Below are positions 41,042 through 47,837 of a DNA stretch of 64,000 bases, in pieces. The DNA is from a virus. The stretch is from IMG/VR virus record IMGVR_UViG_3300050821_008688, positions 1 to 64,000 of that record, one strand, 5' to 3'. The first letter of the stretch is position 1. The number at the start of each line of letters is the position of its first letter. The notes under the pieces were generated by a model. It saw only the letters and a list, made by a program, of their open reading frames with translations. It had not been told where the DNA came from and searched no databases. Both the position numbers and the translations under genes were made by a program.

Positions 41042-41307
41042 TGTTCAAACGAAAAGAACCAATCAAACTCGACATAAGCCTCGGTCAGTTTCCACACTGC
41101 GACCAGCGTATTCTTCACGCGCCTAGAGAATGCCAGTACTGCGATAAACATCAGGATTGGCAAGCGCTGCGCGTTGCATGGGGCATCGCTTTTACTGACT
41201 ACGAGCCTGAAGGAACTGAGCTACCGTGCCCTGCCGATTATGCGCGCAGTGACAAACACAAATTGTGGGGCGGTAATATAGCTAAACCAGCGGAGCCCAA
41301 ATCATGA
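41041..41307 (+). CDS. Cys/His-containing protein (88 aa)
   Basis: FPHCDQRILHAPRECQYCDKH gives a CxxH...CxxC...H pattern that would bind zinc. Coupled to both neighbours by overlap. Confidence 0.55.
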   Translation: MFKRKEPIKLDISLGQFPHCDQRILHAPRECQYCDKHQDWQALRVAWGIAFTDYEPEGTELPCPADYARSDKHKLWGGNIAKPAEPKS

Positions 41308-41471
41308 AATACATTTACAAGGTTGAGTGCGATGGTGACTCGCTGTACATTCTCGCGGAGAGCCAAGAGTCGGCGAGACAGCGCCTGCACGCAATCTGTG
41401 GCCGGGTGCCTGAGTATTTGGTGAAATGGACTATTGTTACGGCGCTGCCGAAAGGCGAGGAGTTTCTATGA
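41304..41471 (+). CDS. small hypothetical protein (55 aa)
   Basis: MKYIYKVECDGDSLYILAES... with a beta-helix-beta look (YIYKVE, then AESQESARQRLHA). It resembles the small paralogue family encoded at 46603-48234 in its A-E-S-x-x-x-A helix. It overlaps both neighbours (ATGA). Confidence 0.5.
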   Translation: MKYIYKVECDGDSLYILAESQESARQRLHAICGRVPEYLVKWTIVTALPKGEEFL

Positions 41472-41734
41472 AATATGTTTCGCAGTCAGGCACCGTTGTG
41501 GAAGCGCACAAGATTAAAGCATTCGGGAACGACGCGATTGGACCCTACGTGGTTTTTGAAAACGGAGAGCATCATTCGCGTCCCCTTGTGCATGGATTCA
41601 TTCCAAGCGTTGGCGACTACTTTGTGCAAGATGCGCCACACACTGTGGACACAGTTCCGGCTTATGTTGAAGCGGGTGCCACGGCCATCATTGCGGCTGC
41701 AATTTTCAATAAGCTGTATACACCACAGGAATAG
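41468..41734 (+). CDS. hypothetical protein (88 aa)
   Basis: MKYVSQSGTVVEAHKIKAFG... is beta-rich with VEAHKI and PLVHGFIPSVGDYFV segments, typical of a small phage protein family with an SH3-like feel. Function unknown. Confidence 0.55.
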   Translation: MKYVSQSGTVVEAHKIKAFGNDAIGPYVVFENGEHHSRPLVHGFIPSVGDYFVQDAPHTVDTVPAYVEAGATAIIAAAIFNKLYTPQE

Positions 41735-41744
41735 GAGGATTCAA

Positions 41745-42047
41745 ATGGACTTGAAAGATTTTCGTACGGCAATAATTACGAGTACTGAACAGCTAAGCTT
41801 GTTGCAGGCGGTGAACGAGGGCTATGAATTTTTGGCGGAACACATTTTCGCTGAGGTAGCTCCGAGCCCCCAGCGTACGATTGCGCTGCATCGGCTGCTT
41901 GAATCAAAAATGAACTTGGTCCACGGTATTACGCATCCGCCGCAGTACCTTGCACCTGTGGATGTGTTGAAACCGCGCCGAGATGCGAATTACGAATTCG
42001 GAGAATTAAGAAAGTCAGCGGAGTACTCTAAGAATGAGAGTCGGTGA
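41745..42047 (+). CDS. Acb2/Tad1-hairpin-like protein, possible signalling-nucleotide sponge
   Basis: The 100-residue product contains SPQRTIALHRLLESKMNLVH at about residues 45-64, preceded by the helix EGYEFLAEHIFAEV. This resembles the Acb2/Tad1 helical hairpin (SREKSLALTKLEEAVMWAN-like), whose members sequester cyclic-nucleotide signals and so block CBASS or Thoeris defence. The match is by eye and divergent. SD ATAGGAGGATTC fixes the start. Confidence 0.4.
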   Translation: MDLKDFRTAIITSTEQLSLLQAVNEGYEFLAEHIFAEVAPSPQRTIALHRLLESKMNLVHGITHPPQYLAPVDVLKPRRDANYEFGELRKSAEYSKNESR

Positions 42048-42223
42048 TGCGCCGCCTCTGTGTGTTCTACTACAAGGCGGCAGAGTGGCAAGGTAAGCCT
42101 GTTCAGTGGATTGTATGTACAAAATGCCGTGCGAAGATTCGCCACTGTCAGTTGACCAGTTTGTTGAAAGATGCAGCGCGACGCGCACAGTTCGCGGACA
42201 GCCAATATGGGAGTGAAAAATGA
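42047..42223 (+). CDS. small Cys-containing protein (58 aa)
   Basis: MRRLCVFYYKAAEWQGKPVQ... with CTKCRAKIRHC, a possible zinc site. Starts one base into the previous stop (TGATG). Confidence 0.5.
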   Translation: MRRLCVFYYKAAEWQGKPVQWIVCTKCRAKIRHCQLTSLLKDAARRAQFADSQYGSEK

Positions 42224-42411
42224 TAATTGATGACTACACGTTTTCGTATCTGATTAAGCGGGTTCTGGGCTCTGGTGTGTCAGTGAACGAATTAGCAGAA
42301 ACGCTGGGTGTGAGCGGATACACCGTGCAGTGGTGGGCAGGTGGGAGAAGTTTACCGCACCCAGCGATGCGCCAAGGGATTCGAGAAGCAATCGATTCAA
42401 TATACGGATAG
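42220..42411 (+). CDS. small helix-turn-helix protein (63 aa)
   Basis: Residues about 18-45 read as a helix-turn-helix (VSVNELAETLGVSGYTVQWW followed by AGGRSLPHPA), like Xre-type DNA-binding domains but without a dimerisation domain. It could be a repressor or activator and is a candidate binder of one of the dyads. It overlaps the previous gene (ATGA). Confidence 0.6.
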   Translation: MIIDDYTFSYLIKRVLGSGVSVNELAETLGVSGYTVQWWAGGRSLPHPAMRQGIREAIDSIYG

Positions 42412-42420
42412 GGAGAAATC

Positions 42421-42630
42421 ATGAGCAGACAATCAGTACGAGAAGAGAAGCATGAAATGCGTGTGATGCGAGTACTCAGCAAAGCGGTGCATGCGATGCA
42501 AAAGCTGACTGCACACGCACGCGTGGTTGACACGTTTCCAAACACGACCAAAGAAGCGTGTATTGAACTGATGAATGTAGAAGCCCGTACGCGAATCCGA
42601 TTTGCCATGAAAGATTCAGAGGCGGTCTAA
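42421..42630 (+). CDS. small basic helical protein (69 aa)
   Basis: MSRQSVREEKHEMRVMRVLS... is charged and helical. SD TAGGGAGAAATC. Unknown function. Confidence 0.5.
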   Translation: MSRQSVREEKHEMRVMRVLSKAVHAMQKLTAHARVVDTFPNTTKEACIELMNVEARTRIRFAMKDSEAV

Positions 42631-42638
42631 ACATATCA

Positions 42639-42726
42639 GGACTACGTCCTGCTGCTTCATTGCAGGCTAGCGATGATGCTCAACGGCGCGCGGATGGGTT
42701 CCAGCACCTCCTTTCCTGTCCGCGCG
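42639..42726 (+). ncRNA. structured leader with anti-Shine-Dalgarno loop
   Basis: CAGGAC-TAC-GTCCTG (from 42639) forms a small hairpin. Further on CGCGCGGA (42687-42694) pairs with TCCGCGCG (42719-42726), and the 24-nt loop contains CACCTCCTTTC (42705-42715), which equals the 3' end of 16S rRNA. The region lies between two genes on the same strand. Confidence 0.4.
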
Positions 42727-42745
42727 ACGAGCGAGGCGAAAAAGT

Positions 42746-42988
42746 ATGGCTGAAGAATTCATGACGCCGGATGGATTGCGTGCGGCGGTCAAGCAACTGA
42801 TGGGCGAGGCGCGTGGAGCAGGCGAGTTCCAAGTGGGCTTGGCGCGACAAATGGAAGAGAAATATCTTTGGCGTCACGGGCGTGCGTGGATGGTGTGGCG
42901 CGTCCAGTACCTTGATGGTGAGTGGTCACCGTGGCATGTGCGAGCTACAGCATTACCGGAGGTTCCGTTCGTGGAGATGAAACCGTGA
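42746..42988 (+). CDS. hypothetical protein (80 aa)
   Basis: MAEEFMTPDGLRAAVKQLMG... with a C-terminal WMVWRVQYLDGEWSPWHVRA beta segment. It follows the structured leader, whose loop could pair with SD sequences. Confidence 0.55.
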   Translation: MAEEFMTPDGLRAAVKQLMGEARGAGEFQVGLARQMEEKYLWRHGRAWMVWRVQYLDGEWSPWHVRATALPEVPFVEMKP

Positions 42989-43179
42989 TTAGAGAATTCG
43001 CATCTATCGAATTGAAATGCGATAACGCGCCATGCAATGCCGTTGTGTATGTAACCGAAGCCAGTCTTGAATTGTGCAACGAGAAGTTGCTTCATATGGG
43101 CTGGCGTATTTGGAGTCAGCGAGAACAAATTCTGTGTCCGATGTGTGTAGCGAGGAGAAAATGGTTATCGGAATCGTAG
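42985..43179 (+). CDS. small zinc-binding protein (64 aa)
   Basis: A GTG start overlaps the previous stop (GTGA). It has CDNAPCNAVVYV and CPMCVARRKW, two Cys pairs around a helix and a GWRIW strand. Confidence 0.55.
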   Translation: MIREFASIELKCDNAPCNAVVYVTEASLELCNEKLLHMGWRIWSQREQILCPMCVARRKWLSES

Positions 43180-43595
43180 GTGCAGAGGCTGCAAAATTCA
43201 CGCCGTTCACTGAGATGCAAGCGAAAGCGATTATTCGCGCGCTGCTATCAGGTCCGTACGTCACCGGCTATTCAAGCGGCCACTGTCATCTTGGCGGTGT
43301 GGATATTTGGACTGAAGAGATTGGAAACGAATTGGGATTGAAGCCGTTTATTTATCCACCAAAAACTTTGTCATGGGCCGATGGATACAAGCCGCGCAAT
43401 CTGCAAATCGTAGCAGCCAGCAATGAAGTCCACTGTATCACTGTGGAAAAGCTACCCGTAGGGTACAAAGGCATGGAGTTTGATAGTTGCTATCACTGTA
43501 AAGGGCGTAACCGAGAGCACTGCAAAAGTGGGGGATGCTGGACCGCTTGGAAGGCAGCAGCCGTTGGAAAGCCTGCGTACTGGCACATCATATAG
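43161..43595 (+). CDS. DprA/LOG-like (SLOG) Rossmann protein (144 aa)
   Basis: The protein opens with VIGIVGAEAAKF, has a glycine loop YSSGHCHLGGVDIWTEEIGN and LKPFIYPPKTLSW, then YKPRNLQIVAASNEVHCI. Those elements match SLOG/DprA-type nucleotide-binding folds. A C-terminal CYHCKG...HCKSGGCW likely binds zinc. SLOG proteins occur in DNA uptake, nucleotide processing and as sensors of cyclic nucleotides in defence; which applies here is unknown. SD GAGGAGAAA. Confidence 0.6.
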   Translation: MVIGIVGAEAAKFTPFTEMQAKAIIRALLSGPYVTGYSSGHCHLGGVDIWTEEIGNELGLKPFIYPPKTLSWADGYKPRNLQIVAASNEVHCITVEKLPVGYKGMEFDSCYHCKGRNREHCKSGGCWTAWKAAAVGKPAYWHII

Positions 43596-43644
43596 GAGGA
43601 TTTATTTTAGTTCTAACAGTTTGCAAACGGTCAGTCAGACCGGT

Positions 43645-43761
43645 ATGAAGGTGGGGAGCCGCGAGGCATACCATTCTTCTTATGACTATCTCGGTGAGCA
43701 ATTCCGAGCGCAGCGCAAGTCAGGCGAGAGAGATGGCATCTTAGGCGTGTTTCGGTTCTAG
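43645..43761 (+). CDS. possible small protein (38 aa)
   Basis: MKVGSREAYHSSYDYLGEQF... The strong SD AGGAGGA at 43594 is not followed by a standard start codon in this frame, so either the start codon was lost or translation starts at an internal ATG. It overlaps the convergent gene at its end. Confidence 0.3.
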   Translation: MKVGSREAYHSSYDYLGEQFRAQRKSGERDGILGVFRF

Positions 43762-44091
43762 TTTTGGTTCGATTTGAAAAGCAGCACGGATGCGTTTGTT
43801 CTTTTTGCAGTTCAAAACCTCACGGTCTCGCACCACACAAAAATGATTGCTGCAATGGATGAAGAATTCGCCCTCGGGAAATGCCAGTAAGAACTGACGC
43901 ATTGTTGTTGGTGTAGGATGGATGCGACGCACGGTGCGATGTTCATGAATTCGAGTAAGTAAATCTGAAAGATGCATGCCATATTTTGGGCTGGCTTTCA
44001 AGTCATCGGTCGGCACGTTCAGATTGTCCAGAGCTATGAGCCCGCAGTTGTAGCTGTTGCCTGCCATGCCGTTTTGACTGTCTTGATTCAT
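43741..44091 (-). CDS. putative cysteine-peptidase-like protein (116 aa)
   Basis: The protein has NSYNCGLIALDNL near the N-terminus and EFFIHCSNHFCVVRDREVLN near residue 80-100. A Cys at the start of a helix and a His in a beta strand recall papain-like or Ulp-like folds. The pairing is suggestive only. The start MNQDSQNG follows AGAGGTGG. Confidence 0.4.
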   Translation of the reverse strand: MNQDSQNGMAGNSYNCGLIALDNLNVPTDDLKASPKYGMHLSDLLTRIHEHRTVRRIHPTPTTMRQFLLAFPEGEFFIHCSNHFCVVRDREVLNCKKNKRIRAAFQIEPKLEPKHA

Positions 44092-44095
44092 GATG

Positions 44096-44305
44096 TTAGT
44101 CCACCTCTTGGGCTTCGTACGCGCCGGGGAGAATCTGAATCGCTGCGAGCCCGTTCGCAACGCGTATCGGGTTTGCCCAAGCTACGCAGTCGGCGCAGAT
44201 GGGCTTGCGAAAGCCGTTGACCGTGACGCTAGGCACTAAATTAGGATTGAACGAAAACAGTTTGTGGCATCGCATGCACTCGCCTGTAGCCAGCATGAAT
44301 CCCAT
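44096..44305 (-). CDS. zinc-binding small phage protein (69 aa)
   Basis: CMRCHKLFSFNPNLVPSVTV then CADCVAWANP and a final GAYEAQEVD. The combination CxxCxxLFSFNPxxVPS with a second CxxC is a recurrent small phage protein type of unknown function. Confidence 0.65.
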   Translation of the reverse strand: MGFMLATGECMRCHKLFSFNPNLVPSVTVNGFRKPICADCVAWANPIRVANGLAAIQILPGAYEAQEVD

Positions 44306-44306
44306 T

Positions 44307-44468
44307 TTATAATCCTTCCATCACAATTCGCGAAGCATAGCGGTAGACCTTCAGTTCTAGCGCCGCTGCGTATTTTTCAACCAGTCGTCTCGCGGCCTCG
44401 GCTGCCTTGTAGTCTTCCTCTCCAGCACAATAGTGAAACAATTCAATGTGGTCTAGTAGGATTTGCAT
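44307..44468 (-). CDS. small helical protein (53 aa)
   Basis: MQILLDHIELFHYCAGEEDY... is a helical protein with an Ala-rich centre. SD GGAGGCACGCTG. Coupled to the gene upstream by overlap. Confidence 0.5.
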   Translation of the reverse strand: MQILLDHIELFHYCAGEEDYKAAEAARRLVEKYAAALELKVYRYASRIVMEGL

Positions 44469-44629
44469 CAGCGTGCCTCCACGGTCTGAGTGTGTTTCTG
44501 GTTCTTGAAATACGTAAGCCACTTCGGAGTGGCGTGCAGCCGTGCTTCTTCTCGCTTCCATTTCAAAGTAGCGGCGCGGTCAAAGCCTGAGATGCTGGAA
44601 CCGCAGGTGCATCGGGCTTCGTAGCGCAT
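44468..44629 (-). CDS. small basic protein (53 aa)
   Basis: MRYEARCTCGSSISGFDRAA... with one CxC pair and a basic helix. The stop overlaps the next start (TGATG). Unknown function. Confidence 0.5.
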   Translation of the reverse strand: MRYEARCTCGSSISGFDRAATLKWKREEARLHATPKWLTYFKNQKHTQTVEAR

Positions 44630-44630
44630 G

Positions 44631-45095
44631 TTAGCTCACATCCGCAGGCAACAGGTTAGCGTCGGCAGGAACCAGGAATACATCGTAGGTCTTGTGCTTG
44701 GTTTCCACGATGAACACCAGTTCGTTGCTCGGTAGGCGATAGACGGTATGCGTCGGGCTGTAGGCATACGGCGAAGTAATCGCCGCGACGCGTGGGATTG
44801 CGTAGTTTGTGTCAGCCAACGTCGCGAGAAAGCGCGCGTGACCGACGTGTGAGGTAATGCGCTTGATGCGCTTCGGCATGGGTTCGCGGCCAATGAGTTG
44901 AAAGCGGATATCGGCATCGCGATAACCGGGGCGTTCACGATTCACTTTCACTGCCTGTTCAGCGAAGGCTTGCGCCTCTTCGTATGTGCCGAACCATGAA
45001 GAGTGATGTTCGCGAATGCCGCCGAGCAGCCAGCCGTTGTTATGCAGCAGAGTGATAACCGCTTTGTATTGGGTTGTCATTATCGTGTTCTCCAT
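44631..45095 (-). CDS. hypothetical protein, leaderless (154 aa)
   Basis: The start MENTIMTT sits at the predicted transcription start. A helix-strand domain (WFGTYEEAQAFAEQAVKVNR) resembles the small paralogues at 46603-48234; the remainder (PRVAAITSPYAYSPTHTVYR) is beta-rich. Its first codons are nearly identical to those of the 37044 gene, which points to a copied promoter and start region. Confidence 0.6.
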   Translation of the reverse strand: MENTIMTTQYKAVITLLHNNGWLLGGIREHHSSWFGTYEEAQAFAEQAVKVNRERPGYRDADIRFQLIGREPMPKRIKRITSHVGHARFLATLADTNYAIPRVAAITSPYAYSPTHTVYRLPSNELVFIVETKHKTYDVFLVPADANLLPADVS

Positions 45096-45101
45096 GTCAA
45101 G

Positions 45102-45145
45102 AGTATAGCGATTATCACATTTCAGTGCAATGGTACTTTAGTACT
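45102..45145 (-). promoter_or_regulatory. class I leaderless promoter with operator
   Basis: Minus strand: AGTACTAAAGTACC (45132-45145), 1 nt, TTGCAC (45125-45130), 17 nt, TATACT (45102-45107), 6 nt, ATG at 45095. The operator also contains the stop codon of the 45278 gene. Confidence 0.7.
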
Positions 45146-45278
45146 GTTTTTTAGTCGCTTCGCAGATGGGATATCGCAGGTGGCAGTTAGGATTGGCGTT
45201 GCGATTTTCGTGTCTGGGTACGCGACCTGTTTTCGTGAGCCGCACTCGCACTCCGCAGCGCGGGCAGTGAACAGTCAT
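45138..45278 (-). CDS. small zinc-ribbon protein (46 aa)
   Basis: MTVHCPRCGVRVRLTKTGRV... with CPRCG and a later C-x7-C pair, like a short Zn ribbon. It starts in an ATGA-type overlap with the gene upstream. Confidence 0.55.
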   Translation of the reverse strand: MTVHCPRCGVRVRLTKTGRVPRHENRNANPNCHLRYPICEATKKQY

Positions 45279-45409
45279 GACTTCCCCCGTGGCTTTTGGC
45301 CGACGCGGATGTGTTGCTGAGTGTCGCGCAGTTGTGTGCCGCGCCAGCCCGCGAGACCGCGATAGACCGTCGTGCCTTGAATCTTAGTGGTGATGAATAC
45401 TGGCTTCAT
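45275..45409 (-). CDS. small basic protein, leaderless (44 aa)
   Basis: MKPVFITTKIQGTTVYRGLA... is a basic beta-like peptide. The ATG lies exactly 6 nt after the -10 hexamer of the class I promoter upstream, and no SD is present. Confidence 0.55.
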   Translation of the reverse strand: MKPVFITTKIQGTTVYRGLAGWRGTQLRDTQQHIRVGQKPRGKS

Positions 45410-45415
45410 GTAGAC

Positions 45416-45459
45416 AGGATACCAATCATCACATTTCAGGTCAATAGTACTTTGGTACC
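45416..45459 (-). promoter_or_regulatory. class I leaderless promoter with operator
   Basis: Minus strand: GGTACCAAAGTACT (45446-45459), 1 nt, TTGACC (45439-45444), 17 nt, TATCCT (45416-45421), 6 nt, ATG at 45409. Confidence 0.75.
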
Positions 45460-46420
45460 GAATTGTGATGGTAGTGAACGATATTCACGGGCAGTGATTG
45501 AAATTCATGGCGCAAGGCGCGCTTGCACTCCGCAAGGCTCGGTCGAGGCATATTAGTCGAGCAGCATTTCAAAGCGACCGCGACCCGCCAGTTATGTGGG
45601 TCAGTTCGTACAGGTATACGCTGTGAGGCACAGGAAGGTATAGTAGAGAGGTAGAGGCCGAGAGAGTAGCAGAGTGGCACAATCATACTGTGTGCGCGGT
45701 AGCTGGCTTCTAAGGCGATGCTCGCTACACAGACTATCAGTAGTGAGCAGCGCGAGGTATATCACCAGATTAGAGGCTTTCACCGTTTGCTGAAACACAC
45801 CATCACACTGTGTTCGTGATTACTCATGCGAACGCATGCGGCGTGTTATCACATTTGATGGAGACGAACGTGTGTGGCGTTGGGCGCAATTTTGATGCCA
45901 AACTATTTTTATTTTGCGTTGAGGTGTGTAAATTTTACATACTGTGTAATTTTTACATAGTAAATTTTACATAGTGCGCGCCGCCGAGCACGTTTGATGC
46001 CAATCACCGTGTAATTTTTACATAGTCGGTCAAAGTGATAGTGGCGATGTCGCCAATACACGTCGCGTATCTCGTGTGCTGTCAATGAATTATTCCAAAT
46101 TGGTATTTTCGCATAGTCAGGCGCGCAGCTAAGTGCTGCGTTATCATGCAGCGCGCGCTCGGATGGCGAGATTGTGCTGACCGCGCGCATCGCAATGTCC
46201 ATCACTCGCGCGCCCCACGCAACTAATTGATTGCGCGATAGTTAAAACATTTTCGTTTGGCCCTGTTCGTGCGTGCGCACATTTTTTCGCAATGGCCCTA
46301 AAATTGCGAGGACCCTTTGGCACTCCACATGCGGGCAAAAACGCCCCACGGAGGTCGCCTGCCAGCCGAGCCTAACTACACCCCCCTAACAGAGTTTATT
46401 TAATCTGCTTACGATTTCGC
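45460..46420. other. large non-coding region, candidate origin or control region
   Basis: About 1 kb without a convincing gene on either strand, in a genome otherwise almost without gaps. It contains a hairpin CATGCG-AA-CGCATG (45825-45838), a TGTAAATTTTACA palindrome cluster (45927-46022) in AT-rich sequence, and GC-alternating blocks (GCGCGCGC-like). This pattern is common at replication origins or regulatory hubs. No initiator gene is adjacent. Confidence 0.45.
45927..46022. repeat. cluster of four TGTAAATTTTACA-type palindromes
   Basis: Copies at 45927-45939, 45945-45957, 45959-45974 (left arm incomplete) and 46010-46022, several followed by TAG. The first three lie within 50 bp, a spacing of about 16-18 nt. 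Confidence 0.7.
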
Positions 46421-46450
46421 TTGACAAGTTCTAGGCGCTCGCGGTATCCT
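46421..46450 (+). promoter_or_regulatory. sigma70-type promoter of the small-protein array
   Basis: TTGACA (46421-46426), 18 nt, TATCCT (46445-46450). No RGTAC operator is present; instead two TGTAAA-type palindromes lie in the leader before the 46603 gene. Confidence 0.6.
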
Positions 46451-46521
46451 ACAAAAGTTCCAAGGTCTGGGTTCTCAGGTGATTTCAAAAGCCCCCGAAG
46501 TCGGACATTAGAACGGACATC

Positions 46522-46591
46522 GTGTAAAATTTACACGGTGCGCCGTAAGTGTCGTTCAGGCGGGCCTTGGGACTATGTAAATTTTACATAG
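46522..46591. promoter_or_regulatory. two palindromes in the leader of the small-protein array
   Basis: GTGTAAAATTTACAC (46522-46536) and CTATGTAAATTTTACATAG (46573-46591). The second is a 19-nt dyad ending 11 nt before the ATG at 46603, where a bound protein or RNA hairpin could block expression. Confidence 0.65.
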
Positions 46592-46602
46592 TGGGAGCAT
46601 CC

Positions 46603-46806
46603 ATGAGCGTTCCAAAAGTGATAGTCAAAATCAAAAAGCGATTCGGTATCTTCGTTCAGGACACCAACCCTCCCTATCGGTCGCATGTCTATCCCCGAGC
46701 CTACACCAGCCGCGCCCATGCGAAGCGTGCGATACTTGATTCTATCGTCTACGAAGTGCGCCCACTTTCTCTGGCGCGTCCATTTTCTCTTCGAGGTGAA
46801 AAGTGA
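46603..46806 (+). CDS. small protein of the tandem paralogue array (67 aa)
   Basis: RFGIFVQDTNPPYRSHVYPR, then YTSRAHAKRAILDS and YEVRPL: a strand, a helix and a final strand. The GTGGGAGCATCC SD follows the palindrome. First member of the array of related genes. Confidence 0.6.
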   Translation: MSVPKVIVKIKKRFGIFVQDTNPPYRSHVYPRAYTSRAHAKRAILDSIVYEVRPLSLARPFSLRGEK

Positions 46807-46994
46807 TAATCAAGAAAGCGAAACAAGTTTGGGTCATCTGGTATAAAATCGAGTCCGGTGGCTTTCGGTCTTTGAATGAGGGAACCACGGACACGTACGA
46901 GACCAAGGCCGCAGCCGAGGAAGCGTTGAAGAAGTATCTCGCCACGTATCCACCTGTGCTTCCCGGCTCTCGGTACGACGTACGCCCGCTTTGA
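46803..46994 (+). CDS. small array paralogue (63 aa)
   Basis: A GTG start overlaps the previous stop (GTGA). VWVIWYKIESGGFRSLNEGT, YETKAAAEEALKKYL and YDVRPL repeat the strand-helix-strand pattern of its neighbours. Confidence 0.6.
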   Translation: MIIKKAKQVWVIWYKIESGGFRSLNEGTTDTYETKAAAEEALKKYLATYPPVLPGSRYDVRPL

Positions 46995-47019
46995 AGTGAA
47001 AAGTGAGGAGAGAAAAATT

Positions 47020-47232
47020 ATGAGCAAACGAAAAGTCATACGAAAAGCGCGGTCGCATCGGTTTGGTGTCTTCGTTAATGACGGCCACGGTACTGGCGTA
47101 CGGTCGTATTCTCTGCCGAAGGTCTATGGTAGCGCAGTGAGAGCGCAGATAGCTGCGGAGGCCAAAAGTCTCGCGCTGATAGAGAGAGTGGATATGTTTG
47201 TTGTCCGCGAACTGCGGCAGGGAGAAAAATAA
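47020..47232 (+). CDS. small array paralogue (70 aa)
   Basis: HRFGVFVNDGHGTGVRSYSL, a helix (SAVRAQIAAEAKSLAL) and DMFVVREL. The N-terminus is closely similar to that of the 46603 gene (RFGIFV/RFGVFV). SD GGAGAGAAAA. Confidence 0.6.
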   Translation: MSKRKVIRKARSHRFGVFVNDGHGTGVRSYSLPKVYGSAVRAQIAAEAKSLALIERVDMFVVRELRQGEK

Positions 47233-47414
47233 TGGTAGAGCGAATCATTCTTCGCAGTGGTAGAAGTATTGAAGACCCAACTGATTCGGCACCGATAACC
47301 TTGACTATGACGGGCGGCACTCCGGTTTTTCTGGCCGCGATTGGCTGGCCCGTTAGATTAGCGATTTGGGTTTTGCGGCGCTATGTTCGGAGGATAACCG
47401 AAAATGAAAATTAA
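47232..47414 (+). CDS. small membrane-associated protein (60 aa)
   Basis: Starts in a TAATG overlap. A moderately hydrophobic segment (PVFLAAIGWPVRLAIWVLRR) may span or attach to the membrane. It is not an array paralogue. Confidence 0.5.
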   Translation: MVERIILRSGRSIEDPTDSAPITLTMTGGTPVFLAAIGWPVRLAIWVLRRYVRRITENEN

Positions 47415-47592
47415 AATTAGAAAAGCAATCACGCGCTATCGCGTCGCATTGGGAAATCTGGGCTGGTCGGCAGACCTTCCTGACTTTTACAAGTCGCGGT
47501 TGGCTGCTACTCGTGCGGTCACGAAACATCTGAAAGAAATCCACGGGACGGCAGCGGAGATGTGCTATAGTGTTGAGAGGGTGATACTGTGA
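47404..47592 (+). CDS. small array paralogue (62 aa)
   Basis: RYRVALGNLGWSADLPDFYK, a helix with AATRAVTKHLKEI and CYSVERVIL. Overlaps both neighbours. Confidence 0.6.
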   Translation: MKIKIRKAITRYRVALGNLGWSADLPDFYKSRLAATRAVTKHLKEIHGTAAEMCYSVERVIL

Positions 47593-47837
47593 AGGGCGGC
47601 GCGCAGTTCTACAATTCGGAAATCGTGAAGGGATACCAGACGTACGTTATTGGAACAAAAGCGTGTATGTTTTTGGATGAGCGAAAGCTACCGTCGTCGT
47701 TCCGTATTCGGTGGCGTGTGCTGGACATTGATGAGTTTTATTACGCCTTGCGTTTTGAGGCGGTTGAGACTAAGATGGGTTTCACGAAAGAGAACGGCGT
47801 GTTCCAATGCCGATTCGCAATGAAGGCGGTGTCATGA
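47589..47837 (+). CDS. hypothetical protein (82 aa)
   Basis: A GTG start overlaps the previous stop (GTGA). It has FRIRWRVLDIDEFYYALRFE and is only loosely like the array proteins. It ends in a TGATG overlap. Confidence 0.5.
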   Translation: MKGGAQFYNSEIVKGYQTYVIGTKACMFLDERKLPSSFRIRWRVLDIDEFYYALRFEAVETKMGFTKENGVFQCRFAMKAVS

